64,000 nt of DNA from contig CM069447.1 in assembly GCA_035610835.1 (NCBI GenBank), positions 56,179,048 to 56,243,047 of the forward strand, given 5' to 3'. The number at the start of each line of letters is the position of its first letter. The stretch's first letter is position 1. Origin of the DNA: Ophiura sarsii (Eukaryota; Echinodermata; Ophiuroidea; Amphilepidida; Ophiuridae). Under the pieces are notes generated by a model, which was not told the DNA's origin, did not search any database, and was given only the letters and a program-made list of their open reading frames with translations. A program made the position numbers and the translations under genes. This document shows, piece after piece, positions 11,200 to 23,781 of the stretch.

Positions 11200-13540
11200 T
11201 AAATATCAACATTCAAATTACACAATAATCCAATCGCTATTTCACATACTGATGTCGTATTCACCGGAAGTTCAATCTTTGATCTTGGTTTCGACGAAAT
11301 TGTAACCTAGTCACTCTTTCGCTATCAACCTTTATACTAATAGTAGTTGCTGAACACGTTGAACTTCTTCACAGGTGAACTATAAAACGACACAAAAGTG
11401 ATATCAACATCCGCATAAATGTCTCTGTTCGTTCCTTTGATGAAGAAAACTGTTTGCTTTTTGAACAATAGCGTATTCACCGATTCGCAAAAGTTTGCTT
11501 CAGCGATACGTTTCAATTCAAAAGTTAAAAAGTACACCTTTGCTTTACCATGTTTACACAATTTGAGGCACATCGTATTCCTATTACAATTCGGTGGGCC
11601 CGCTGAATGTGACAACTCGCAAAATTTCCGACATGATGATATTTCAATTGTACCAATAAATTATGGCAATCTATCGGCCTATAGTCGTTTGGCCTAATGT
11701 GACTCAACCATATTGAAACAAAGTTAACGTTCGGGGCGTTACAAGATGGGGGATGGGTAGTGGCAGTGGCGAGTTTTTCCCCATCCCATCCCCTGTTATA
11801 AAGTCCCCGTGTCCTCTTTGTCTTTTCTCCGAAATAAAATAACAAATTAATATGATTTAACCAAAATTAGGTATGACCCAACCGATCACAAACCCGTCAC
11901 TCTTATTCCCTCCAATAGCTTATCCGGCCCCGTGAGCCGGCCTGGCGGACGGGCGACGTTAAGTTTTATAAAATATTTCTATTAAAATTTGTTTAATAAT
12001 TTATACCAAAATGTAGTCCCACTTCTGGATCCGTTCGTATACCCCCAATCAGCACCTATACTCAGGAGTTTAAATCTCCTTTAACCCGTATCGCTATAGA
12101 ATAATAAACCCATGAAACACACCTGCATTCCGCATACCTATTTTTGTGTTGTTTATACCATTTTCATACGGAAAAGTATAGCACGTGTGTATGTGACAAT
12201 CCGATCACATTTCTCTGACGTGCAGATTGTTTACTCAGCCAAATGTTCAGCCGAAGTGCAACGCATACACGATATCAAGGTTCGTGGATTTCTAGAATTT
12301 TTAAAAGTCAATTCATCGGGGAGGGGTGGTACTCCGATCGTTTAACGCGATATATTGTGACGTTCTTAAACTATCAGCCAGTAGGGAGGTCACGCTGCAT
12401 GTCATATTTTGTTATACTGTAACTACGCATAAAAACAATGGAGTCTTGTGACTGCAATATTTGCTAGAAATAGCTTCGAAAATGGTCTATTTGGGCATCT
12501 CAAAATCTAAGAAACGTGTTAAAAATCATGTAGAATTTTAGAGGAGGGTCAATAACATGTATAGTTTTAAACACGTTTGGTGACCAAATGTATGTCGTAC
12601 AATGTCGGACAATTCACGTTTTGAAAATCCGTGGTCTTCAAAATTACAGGAATCCTAACTCATTATAAACCTCACCAAATCATGAAATGAACCCTCGTCT
12701 ACAAAAAAAGTCCATGTACGTAAGCTCTATCTGCTTGGAGATAGCGAAGACCACGGAAACCTCATAGCTTTATACCACGGAATGAAATCTGCCATAGACA
12801 TTACATGGCGAAAATCGTACAGATTTGCACTGCATACCTCTGTGTAGGGAGTGTTGACAATAGCGTGACAATAGCAAGGTCGTTTGACTATTGTGTTTGT
12901 GCATGTTTGTGACGACTGACCCCGTTTAACAATCATCATAGCTTTCATATAGGGCTTTGGTGACCTAACTACTGACTGATATTGATCCTTTTTAGCGTGT
13001 CCTGAAAAGCTCCTGATTTGACGATTAGCTGGTTGTTCTTTTTAGATGGACCCGTCGAAGCTGTTGTCTGAGACATTTCATTATTATTATTTGTTTGGTT
13101 ACTCGTGACAAGTGCAAACATCTTACGCTTGGCGTCACAATGACATTATAAACATGGCCTCAACATCCCATTTTATATTTGTGTAGTGAAATATACATGT
13201 AGGCCAACATTGAAATATTTGCCAAAAAACTCCATATCGGATTGTCACGACATAGCTACTTGTTTGTTTTTCAATGCAAAGATGGGGTTTTCAACGCAAA
13301 AATCATAATATTTTAATCAATATCAAGGACGGACTATAAATCGATTCAGAAATTATTTAATATATCATATGGAATAATTTTTTTTTTTTTAAATGGATGA
13401 ATACGAAGAAAAAAGACGAAGATTTTTTTTCTGAGAGTACTGTAATTTAAAATAAATGATGAAAGAATTAATTAAAAGTCACAACAAGGTTCGGATTGTA
13501 CATGTTTTAGTGTTGGCTAACGAGCGGCGTGTGGAAAGCC
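11200..13540. other. Upstream of the MMP gene: nothing assignable
   Basis: Contains overlapping frames of about 90 codons on both strands at 11337-11697, without family signatures or splice support. No repeat ends recognised. Distal MMP regulatory sequence could lie here. Confidence 0.4.
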
Positions 13541-13546
13541 TAAAGG

Positions 13547-14706
13547 CCCTGTCACACCATAGCGTATGGCCTGAACGTGGCCTGAACGTATGCCGACGTA
13601 TTCAAAAAATAGCTCAAAAATTGTCAGAGTCCGTGAACGTCAACGAATTGCGTCAACATAGGTGATGGAATGGACGTATCCATGGCGTATTAAAGGCATA
13701 TTATGTGATCTTTTCCAGAGAGCACCCTCTATTCATGATTTTTTTTTAGAAAGTAGATTTTCTTGCAGATTTACATTTCCGATCATAAATCATACATACA
13801 TTCCAAGTTACAGAGCGATACGATTCCTAATTACCTCAAAATCATGGTTTTAGAGTGAATTTAAAAATAAAAATATAAACTGTCGGGATTCCGACAGTTT
13901 ATTTTCACTCTAAATCCATGATTTTGAAGTAATTAAGAATCGTATCGCCCTGTAACTTGGAATGTATGCATGATTTATGATCAGAAATGTAAATCTGCAA
14001 GAAAATCTGCTTTCTATTTTTTTTTCGATGTTGAGGGCGTTCCCTGGAAAGATCACATAATATACCTTTAAACGCATACATAGCGTATGACTAACGTATT
14101 GATAGCGTATCACTAACTTATAACAAACTTATGACAGCGTATCACAGCGTATGCGATCGGCGAGCGTATGACCAACGTATTCGTAGCGTATGTCTGCCGT
14201 ACTCGACGTATCCTCAGCGTATCCTCGGCGTACAACGAACACGTGACTGATGCCGTTGCAGAAATTGAGTTTCGTACACGGCGGGACAAGTGTTGCCAGT
14301 TCAAGTAAACGCAGCCTAGATGATAACTATTAAAATATCTAGAAGGGTAAATCTATATGTCCAACCTATAACTTAAGACGATTAACGTACCTCTAACGTA
14401 TGTCAGCGTATGTCTAACGTATGTCTAACGTACCACGAACCTATCGGGAACTTATGCAGAACGTTAGTTAAGCACACGTTGAGTACGTCGAGAAATTTTG
14501 AACACGCTCAATAATTCTTCGCGGGCTCGACGTGTTCCAAATTTTCACAACGTATCACAGCGTGCTCTTAACGTATACGACGTATCCCAAACTTACCCCT
14601 AACTTGTATCAGCGTACACCAACGTACGCCAACGTACGCCAACGTATTTTTCGACATTTCGCATACGTTATTATACGTTCAGGCGATACGCCATGGTGTG
14701 ACAGGG
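13547..14706. mobile_element. ACGTAT-rich foldback element with CCCTGTCACACCAT ends
   Basis: Left end CCCTGTCACACCATAGCGTA and right end complement CCCTGTCACACCATGGCGTA form TIRs. Inside, 13686-13880 and 13890-14085 are long inverted arms centred on AAACTGTCGG..CCGACAGTTT. The right half is saturated with ACGTAT, ACGTAC and AGCGTAT words. No transposase. Confidence 0.78.
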
Positions 14707-14834
14707 CTACCGTACAGCTAGAGCGCATTCGGCGTTTTGGGAACTTATGGAGGGTTTGAGTATATAAATGGGTCCCTTGAGTATCTCATCCTCACTTCTT
14801 CATGGTCTGTTGTGCTGAACACATCAACCCATCA

Positions 14835-15492
14835 TCATACGTTAAGAATACGCTACGCTACGTTAAGTATACGTTAAGTATACGTTAAGCATACGTTAGT
14901 CATACGCTCGCATACGCTGTGATACGCTGTCATAAGTATGTTATAAATTAGTGATACGCTATCAATACGTTAGTCATACGCTATGTATACGTTCAATACG
15001 CCATGGATACACTATGGATACGTGACAGGGCCTTACACGATCGCCCGGCATAAAGTGAATACGTGAGAATACGTCGAAACTCGTTGGAAATACGTCAGGC
15101 ATACGTTAGACATACGGCTCATATACGTTATCAACTCGTTATCACTACGTTGGCTGTACGTTTAACCCAGCCTACGTTCATCAACGTATACCAACTTACG
15201 AGTAACGTGCGAGTAACGTACCACTTACGTATGTCAACGTATATTTAACGTACCACAATCTTACCGGGAACTTATGCAGACCGTATTAAGCATACGTTGA
15301 GTACGTCGAGAAATTATGAGCATGCTCAATATTTTTCGTGGTCCAAATTGTCACAGCGTATCACAGCGTGCTCTTAACGTAAACGACGTATCCCCAACGT
15401 ACTCCTAACTTATATCAGCGTACACAAACGTACACCAACGTATTTTTCGATATTTCGCATACGTTGGCATACGTTGAGGCGATACGTTATGG
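14835..15492. repeat. ACGTAT-dense repeat, one or two further partial elements
   Basis: Dozens of TACGTT, ACGTAT and ATACGC words. An element end 'gatacgtgacagggcc' occurs at about 15018-15033 and a second end 'aggcgatacgttatggtg' at 15478-15495. The stretch 14461-14590 recurs closely at 15285-15415. Confidence 0.8.
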
Positions 15493-15620
15493 TGTATCGA
15501 GCGATACTGAAACGATTTACATGTTACAGTATCGAGCGATACTGGAACATCAAATTGTGTTCCAGTATGGACCGATACTGGAACACTTCATGTGTTCCAG
15601 TATCGCCCGATACTGGAACA
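15493..15620. repeat. CCAGTATCG..CGATACTGG palindrome array, copy 2
   Basis: Four hairpin units separated by AT-rich spacers of about 12-16 nt that differ from one another. It abuts the end of the ACGTAT repeat. Confidence 0.88.
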
Positions 15621-16125
15621 AATTGTTCGGCTGAGCACAAGGATTCCGAAAAATTATAGTACAAAGGCGTCCTATTGTCCTATTGTTCTAACTTACCCTA
15701 TTCTACGCAATAAATTGTTTATAAATCGTGATAGGGGAAATTCGGAACGCCTGTACACACGAATTGCAGCCCGCCACATCCAAACAGGACGGTATACGGT
15801 GCACGAAAATCGAACACGCACGATTCCCGGTATACTATACTATACTACACTATACGCAGGTATACGGCCTTTTTCGAATAGTGCCGTCTTATGTGACCCG
15901 GTATTATGAAATTACATTGTTTCGATTTAAGCTATACGCGTGCCCTGCAAAACGTGCACCGTATACCCGAAAAGTATACTCCTATGTGAACTCAGCCTTA
16001 AGTACACTGTTTCCCAAAATTGTTTTTGCAACTTTTGAATTCGACCTTAAGCCACTCAAGTGCCCATAAATCCGCCAAACAACATGGTAGCGCAACAAAA
16101 GAGGTGTCAAAATGCGCAGAAGATA

Positions 16126-16615
16126 CAGTTAAGCCCACAATTATTCATACCCCTTGGAAAATATGAGTTTTTTGCGTTTTTCTCATATCTATACCAGCTG
16201 GAGTGGTGGAACTTTTGCTTTAAACTAAAGACAATTAGTTTGCAAGTACAAATCAATATCTTTGGGCTCAACATTTTTTGCATAACAATAGAATTGAACA
16301 AGAATTTTGTTTTTCTGCCGGTCCAAAATTATTCATACCCCATACCAAGTCTAAGGATTGAGGCCACTTTTTGTGATAATACACATGTTTTTGACATTCC
16401 AAACAGTCTTAATTTTGGACAGGCATAAAAACACAATTCTTGTTCAATTCTATTGTTATGCAAAAAATGTTGTGCCCAAATATATCGATTTGTACTTGCA
16501 AACTAATTGTCTTTAGTGTAAAGCAAAAGTTCCACCACTCCAGCTGGTATAGATATGAGAAAAACGCAAAAACCACATATTTTTCAAAGGGTATGAATAA
16601 TTGTGGGCTTAACTG
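16126..16615. mobile_element. 490-bp Tc1/mariner-type foldback MITE
   Basis: TA dinucleotides flank the ends CAGTTAAGCCCACAATTATT and complement. Arms of about 180 bp (16126-16304; 16437-16615) are over 90% complementary. No transposase frame. Confidence 0.88.
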
Positions 16616-16865
16616 TAACTGTGAATCAAATTAATTAATTATTTGTTTGCATACTACACCTAGCACATAAAGTCCCTCCTCAGGTGCTTTGAGGTTGACT
16701 AATTCAAAATATATAATCGGTACCAAAAATCTGAGATAAACATTAAATGAGCAAATTTCTTCTCCGCAGTTTGATACCTCATTCAACAAAATCGAATGGA
16801 TACTTTTAAAGTTATGTCGATTTCAATGACCGCGCATGCAACAGAAAAGTGGCACTAGGTATAGG

Positions 16866-17081
16866 AATCATTGATTTGTGTGTGATAACTGTGTGCTATC
16901 TGAACGTGACAGATGAATGGGTCTTTAGTGATAACCGCAACGTGCGGGCCAAAGGTGTATCTGGCTGTGAAGAATACAAGTCTTAGCTGATAAGCTGTGA
17001 GTTTTTCAGTGCGTAAATTATATAGACGGGTAAAACATTGATTTTTACCGTCTATGGTAAATCACACACAAATCAATGATT
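16866..17081. repeat. Small inverted-repeat element
   Basis: AATCATTGATTTGTGTGTGA at the left and its exact complement at 17062-17081; an internal GACGGTAAA-type palindrome lies at 17024-17054. Confidence 0.7.
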
Positions 17082-17952
17082 TCTGAATCAGTTCGGGCAA
17101 ATGTTTGGATCTGGCAAGCTTGCCAAATCTGGTAAAACCTTTCCACATGTGGAAAGGTAAAGGTTTAACCCATAATGCATTGTAAACGTCATTGCTTTGT
17201 TATCATCTTTTACGTTAAATACCGTTAAACTTCATCTATAAGCACCCATTGACTAATAGTTAATAAGCAGAGAATAGATAAAAAGGTATGAGCGCCCTCT
17301 TTTGATCTAGAGAAATTAGCACGAATTTGTTTAGTGTATTCGATATTCAATAATATAAAGTTGTATTACTATCTAAATAATTTCATGGACAGACGAATTG
17401 CTCAGTTGGTAAAGCGCCCGGTAAAGCGTCAACTTCAGTATCACGAGGTTGGTGGATCAATTCTCAACTACACCTTTTGCAATTTCTTTTGAAATCCAAG
17501 TGATATAGAAATTAATGCAAACTTGAAGGTAAAATTATTACTCAATTATACTAGCTTTATTGTTATTTTTCAAAAAACAAGCGCATAATTAATTTGATTG
17601 TATAAAGTAATGATCTTAATAGTCCAACCTTTTTATAAGCTAAAACACATTTATACTACAAATTAACCACAGCAAAATGTATTCATTGGCTTATTTTAAA
17701 TGTTTCACACAGTAATCTTAAACGTTTCCTTCATCATGATTTAAGGGCAAATTATGATGATGCATATTAGGTTGGTAGATCAAGTTAAGCAACAAAATGA
17801 AAGTAACTATGCAAACCACTATAATCCTGGTCTCACAGGATTATAATTGAATGGCTATTAAATCAATTTATTTTCAATAAGATAGAGGGCCGGCCATTTA
17901 TACCGACCCATCAATCATACATGTAGTTATAAAACAGTATCTGACATAGCAC

Positions 17953-18055
17953 TCCCGTTTAGATCAATTGGTAAAGCCAGCGCCAACAGTTTGGGCTAGG
18001 GCAATTGTGATCGCAGGTTCCAGATGGCAATACCTGGTTCGAATCTCACTTCAAG
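17953..18055 (+). repeat. tRNA-derived segment in left foldback arm
   Basis: An A-box-like TAGATCAATTGGTAAAGC and a B box GGTTCGAATCTC at 18036-18047 are about 75 bp apart, as in a tRNA-derived SINE head. The mirror copy is at 19111-19213. Confidence 0.6.
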
Positions 18056-19110
18056 ACTTCTTCTTTTGGAAAGTTTATAAATATTTACGGTGTATATCAA
18101 ATTCTTAACTTTGTTTTTACCATGAATAAATAGTGAATCTATCTTCGTCTTTAATGTGGGTTTTCCCTCTTTTTTTCCCTCTCTTTCTACTATTTTTAAT
18201 TTTAATTTTAATGCTATCACAATCGTTTATAAATAGTACAAACATTTAAATCAACCTCAACGACTTAGTATTTTTGTGAAGACATGCATGGATGGAGTAC
18301 AATGAGACAATACGTTGATTATAATTCACTGCTTTTCAGTTCAGCTACTTATGGTATTTTGTTAAGTTGTGGTTTTTGTGAGTAGTTGGCCATTGTTGGT
18401 TCTAGATGACAATTCCTAATTGAGTTTATAGAGACACATACATGTACATGTACATGTATATGGTTCACAGTTGATCGATACAAGCATTAGCTTCATGATA
18501 CAAGCATGTAGCTTGTCTATCGAATTTGGGGCAGAGGACTTCTTTAGTGATATAGACCATGAAGCTTCATGTATAGACACAGTTTCGTAATTCTAAAACT
18601 AATCCGTTATAAATCAATAACACGTGGCCACTATACTACCATTTACATGAATGTAATGCATGACCTTCAATACCACGTGAGCTGCTCAAACTATGACATG
18701 TTCATTAGGCGTGCAATTTAAAGGCAATCCGTCAAACGTGTGTATTATAGTTCCGAAAAACTTAAACAGACTTAAAAAGATGGATGGTGCCGTAAATAAG
18801 TCCTTCGCGTGATTTCTTTTATTATTTTCCACTCAGTTTTGTTTTATTTGTTTTGTGCTTTGTGTTTCTCCAAGAATAGGTATGGCACAAACGTGTAATA
18901 TCGCGTTTCGAATCAATGAGAACAACAGGCAAACAGTCAAAACGTTATTGACTGGCCATGGCTTGCGTGTCCAGTTTGATTAAATTTTGTTTCATTTAAA
19001 AAATATATATATAAAAAAACCAACGTAAAAGATAGATTCCTTGTTCATTCATGATAAAAATAAAACACTGTCAAGAATTTGAAAATTATGACCTTTCCAA
19101 AAGAAGAAGT

Positions 19111-19213
19111 CTTGAAGTGAGATTCGAACCAGGTATTGCCATCTGGAACCTGCGATCACAATTGCCCTAGCCCAAACTGTTGGCGCTGGCTTTACCAATT
19201 GATCTAAACGGGA
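19111..19213 (-). repeat. tRNA-derived segment in right foldback arm
   Basis: Reverse complement of 17953-18055. A and B boxes are both intact, so arm identity extends across the putative Pol III promoter. Confidence 0.6.
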
Positions 19214-20269
19214 GTGCTATGTCAGATACTGTTTTATAACTACATGTATGATTGACGTGTCGGTATAAATGGACGGCCCTCTATCTTATTGAAAATAAAT
19301 TGATTTAATAGCCATTCAATTATAATCCTGTGAGACCAGGATTATAGTGATTTGCATAGTTACTTTCATTTTGTTGCTTAACTTGATCTACCAACCTAAT
19401 ATGCATCATCATAATTTGCCCTTAAATCATGATGAAGGAAACGTTTAAGATTACTGTGTGAAACATTTAAAATAAGCCAATGAATACATTTTGCTGTGGT
19501 TAATTTGTAGTATAAATGTGTTTTAGCTTATAAAAAGGTTGGACTATTAAGATCATTACTTTATACAATCAAATTAATTATGCGCTTGTTTTTTGAAAAA
19601 TAACAATAAAGCTAGTATAATTGAGTAATAATTTTACATTCAAGTTTGCATTAATTTCTATATCACTTGGATTTCAAAAGAAATTGCAAAAGGTGTAGTT
19701 GAGAATTGATCCACCAACCTCGTGATACTGAAGTTGACGCTTTACCGGGAGCTTTACCAACTGAGCAATTCGTCTGTCCATGAAATTATTTAGATAGTAA
19801 TACAACTTTATATTATTGAATATCGAATACACTAAACAAATTCGTGCTAATTTCTCTAGATCAAAAGAGGGCGCTCATACCTTTTTATCTATTCTCTGCT
19901 TATTAACTATTAGTCAATGGGTGCTTATAGATGAAGTTTAACGGTATTGTGTTTACTATATATTTTTTAATAACATTATATGGTCAAATGATTGTGGAAT
20001 AAATTATGTTCAGATTAAGTAAAACATGTGGTTGAAACTAACTGTACATAAATGTGCCCGTATCTTCAAGATAAATGTATATATAAACTCTATATTTATA
20101 AAGATTACTTGTGTGCTTTATCTTATTATTTATAATCACTCAGTTCATTAACCCTCGTCTTTCTGAAACATTTTTGTTACCCTGTTAACTAAGGGGGGGT
20201 TACCACCCCACCCCTCCCGCTTAAAAAATTGAAACCGAGATGCAGAGTACGCTTATTTTGGTACCATGG

Positions 20270-20820
20270 TATAGCTAGAGGTTTCCTCTTTCCATACATA
20301 CCGAGGGATTCCCTGAAATGTCTTTGTCACTCTACACATAGCAACTGAGTAGTGTGGATGGGCTATCCTCCATCCATACGAAACAAACTTGTCTTGCAAT
20401 AATGTATTAAGTCCACCACTAATTTTGGAAAATATTATTCGCTCCTATTTATAGTTGAGCACTATTTCTAGTGATGGTTTCCCGAAGATTTATATTGTGT
20501 ATAATTATCTTTGCTCTTTTTTATGTCGAGAACTTTTGAAACCACCATTGAACAAGTGAATTTCGGATATTCGACAAAGAACATACCAGAACCTACACAG
20601 AGGGATTTCCTGTACTGCCTTATCGCAAAAACAGAAAATTCATGAGAGCAATAAGATGGGGAACATTCTTCTTCCTCGATTCAGAGAGGACACTGATCTA
20701 AAGTGCTCCACTTGTTGACTATTGACTTGTATTATACCTTGTGTAACCATCTAGTGATGGTTTTCCCAAGGGTTATTTTGTGTATACTATATAATTATGT
20801 ATAATTAGTTTGATTTGACT
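20270..20820. repeat. Diverged tandem duplication
   Basis: 'ctagtgatggtttcccgaag..tattgtgtataattat' near 20470 recurs as 'ctagtgatggttttcccaag..tttgtgtatactat' near 20750; 'gagggatt(t)ccctg' words also repeat about 310 bp apart. Confidence 0.5.
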
Positions 20821-20840
20821 TGAGCATTTTCAGTTATATA

Positions 20841-21064
20841 CACTGAGCCAAAAAAGAAACTTATAAAAATAAAGAACTTATAAAATTTTAACAGATCACC
20901 AAATAAAATTCTGTGCATGTACCAAATTTGGATACAATATTACTAATATTACCATTAATATTGTATCCAAATTTGGTACATTTTCATGCACAGAATTTTA
21001 TTTGGTGATCTGTTAAAATTTTATAAGTTTCTTTTTTTTTATAAGTTTCTTTTTTGGCTCAGTG
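20841..21064. mobile_element. 224-bp Tc1/mariner-type palindromic MITE
   Basis: Ends CACTGAGCCAAAAAAGAAAC and complement, TA on each side. Nearly the whole element is one palindrome centred near 20955; the right arm carries a short duplication of AAGTTTCTTTTTT. Confidence 0.92.
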
Positions 21065-21679
21065 TAGTTCCATCAAATGTTTTGATTAAAAGTCACCTAT
21101 TTCGTCGACACGACTATGTTAGCGTACAACTTGCAAACTACGGTATTTAGTATCGATCGACAGTTGCAGCAGCATAACGTTTATGCTCCAAATTACTCTA
21201 GGGTCTGGGCCTGAGACTAGGTATACTAGTCTCAGGTCTGGGCAGGTATAAGATTTAGCGTAAATTAATCGGTGTTTACTAGCCTAGTAGCTAACTCCGG
21301 TTTGGCGCTCTCAAAATGATGACTTACCTTGGACTTACCAGCGCTTTTCCTCAGTTACTCACCATTGGTGCACTCGGTCGAATGTGTGCTAAATGTTCAA
21401 ATTGTTGTTATATAGTTTTCGAGGACGTCAACATGAAGCAGGGAAATGTGTAACATGTGGTTGTTGTCACCACTGTAGGATCTTTGGAATACACCCTCTA
21501 CAATTTAGCCATAACCTGTTTCAGGGTCTAAATTATACCCCCTGAGATTAAATATATTTATATTACAACGCCACAGTAACACTTCACTGCTCAGTGTTCG
21601 ACATCCAGTGGCAGTCTACATCTTGGAGCTAAGCCAATACAGAACAGTGGTGGAAGTTTATATTTCAATTTTACCAAGT

Positions 21680-21870
21680 ACCCAGATAGCAAGACTACGG
21701 TGGGCTAACGTTGGCAATGGTCGGCAAGGTTGCGGTCGGAAAGCCAACGTCTAGCCAACGTCTAGCCAACGTTGAGTTTTAACAGGATGTTATGTCGGGT
21801 ATTGGTTGGCAAATCAACGTCAAAGTGACGTTGGTAAATGGTCGGTAGGCAAACGGTCGGCGGGCCAACG
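21680..21870. repeat. CCCAGATAGCAA end with GTTGGC subterminal repeats
   Basis: Repeated AACGTTGGC, GGTCGGCAAG, AGCCAACGTC words after the ACCCAGATAGCAAG end. The inverse counterpart is at 33775-34288. Confidence 0.7.
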
Positions 21871-22792
21871 TTGGCCCGATGACTGAATGCGACTATAATT
21901 TGTCTTTCGGCAGCTCAAGGTCACCCTTGTTCAGCAGCTTGCTTGCCAACAATTTGGAACCCAGTATATATTTTTAAGGAATAAATCGTATTACAAACTG
22001 GAAACCATCGCTGTGACGTAACATGAACAGGCTGCTGGTAATAGTCTCTGCTTCAGAGTACCCCAGCAATTGTTCGCTTTAAAAGTCACCACACCTGATA
22101 CCCACGATGCTGAGGCAGAGACTGCATATCAGGTCAAATATGCATTCCGCGGTGTTATTTGAAGGTAATTAATAACAATATGCTAATACTACTACTACTA
22201 ATAAACTACTTAGAAATGATTGAGTGCCTTACGACGTAACAGCTAAAAAGTAAGGATTGGTGCACAGAGACGCTTTAAAAACAAATACAAATACATAAAA
22301 AACCACAAATAAGGCCTACATGTTGAAATATACACAAACGGTATACAAGATTGAGGGCGCAATACATCCGGCGTTTTAATAAAAAATACGGCTACGACGT
22401 AAACACATAAAAAGTCGTATTGAAGTCGTCGGAAATTCACACGGGATTTATAGAGGTAGGCCTACGTTCATAATTATTTGTATTTTGAAATGGCAAGTAT
22501 TGTGAAATACAATCGGAGATCCCTCCCTACACTAGGTTTTTACAGGGAACTCTAATGCGATGCAGTAACCTGCTTAATTGGGAGTATAAAATAATCTAAT
22601 CCAGAATTGCCAGCAGGGAAACTGCCGAATTCGTAGCCTCTCTCTCCATAAATAGTGTGGCAGCGATCCAGCTGGTGATGTGCCATTCCTGCTGAAGGTT
22701 TACATCATTCATGTAAGCTTACCATGCACTTCACTCAGAGAATACAAATGTGCCAAATGAATTAGGATGTAGCTAGCTTGGCAATGTCTGGT
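21871..22792. other. No recognisable feature
   Basis: A 65-codon minus-strand frame (22243-22440) has no domain signature; otherwise unassigned. Confidence 0.4.
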
Positions 22793-22898
22793 TAGACGTC
22801 CCGTAACTCAAGTGCGCATGCTCAAACCAATTAAAACTACGTTGTAATTTGTAGCTATACGGTTTATTCCGTACGGGACGCGAGGCAAGATATAGCCG
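22793..22898. repeat. 106-bp element with GACGTCCCGTA / TACGGGACG ends, copy 1
   Basis: TAGACGTCCCGTAACTCAAG ... TTCCGTACGGGACGCGAGG. It matches 23453-23552 at over 85% in direct orientation. Confidence 0.82.
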
Positions 22899-23452
22899 CT
22901 AGCTTCCCTTTTGATAATACATAACTATATTATAGCATGAAAGTAACACTAACAGTCTGTTAGACAGTTAGAGCTAGTGAGTATTAGTTACTTTTATGAT
23001 ATAGTAAACAACATGAGCCTGAGGCGGGACAACATGAAACTGAGCCTGAGGTCGACTAGCTCGTTCACGTAGCGTAGTGTTGTCAACTTGTCGTTCCTCC
23101 CACTAGCGGAGAGTAGATCAGTGATCAATCCAGCCGCGTAGCCAGCCCAGCCACTCCGAGGGGGCAATATCCCCATAGATCCCCATAACGGTCCCTATTT
23201 CAAAGAAACCAGGTCAAAAAACGGCTGATTTAACATGATTTTCCGCCCTTTTCGTCCCCATTTTGCCAATTTTTTCCCCCCGGGGGGAGGGGCAGTTCAC
23301 CCCACCCCCCCCCCCCCCCCCCACTCGCTACGCTACTGGATCGATCGTATCGGAACAAGTCTGAGCCACCTCGGTCTCGGACTAGAGGTCGACATGCCTA
23401 TCAATATCATAGTATCAATCATCATCATGGAGATCCAGGGGCAATGCCTTGC

Positions 23453-23552
23453 TAGACGTCCCGTAACTCAAGTGCGCATGCTCAAACCAATTAAAATATG
23501 TTGCAGCTATACACGGTTTATTCCGTACGGGATGTGAGGCAAGATATAGCCG
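23453..23552. repeat. Same element, copy 2
   Basis: Starts with the identical TAGACGTCCCGTAACTCAAG; internal deletions total about 6 bp relative to copy 1. Flanking words (gcaatg..t) are also similar, so the duplication may be slightly longer. Confidence 0.82.
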
Positions 23553-23781
23553 ATCCAGGATGCATGTTGAATTGAAAGTGCTTTAAATCAGTAGCGTGCG
23601 CAGAGGGTATGCCCCCCCCCCCCCCCCCCCCCCCCCACTATTGAAATATTCGGGGGAAACTTATTGTCAGTCGGGGGAAACTACTGCCAGTCGGGGGCTG
23701 TGCCGTAGCTAGAAGGTTTTTTGTGTGCGTAGTGGATGTAATCCTATAAGGCCATGTGTTTTGAGTTGGGCAGCTAATATG

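Larger units (their letters stand above)
17218..19948. mobile_element. 2.7-kb foldback with two 856-bp arms
   Basis: 17218-18073 and 19093-19948 are reverse complements, both exactly 856 bp by boundary tracing, with only a handful of substitutions noticed (above 98% identity). The 1019-bp centre (18074-19092) is AT-rich and shows no gene. Each arm carries two tRNA-like segments: one near 17391-17475 and one at 17953-18055, with A box TAGATCAATTGG and B box GGTTCGAATCTC. No transposase was found. Whether it is a foldback transposon or an inverted duplication cannot be decided here. Confidence 0.9.

Noticed and set aside
11337..11697. Overlapping 92-codon frames on both strands
   Set aside because: Neither has a recognisable domain, signal peptide or splice context; kept as unassigned.
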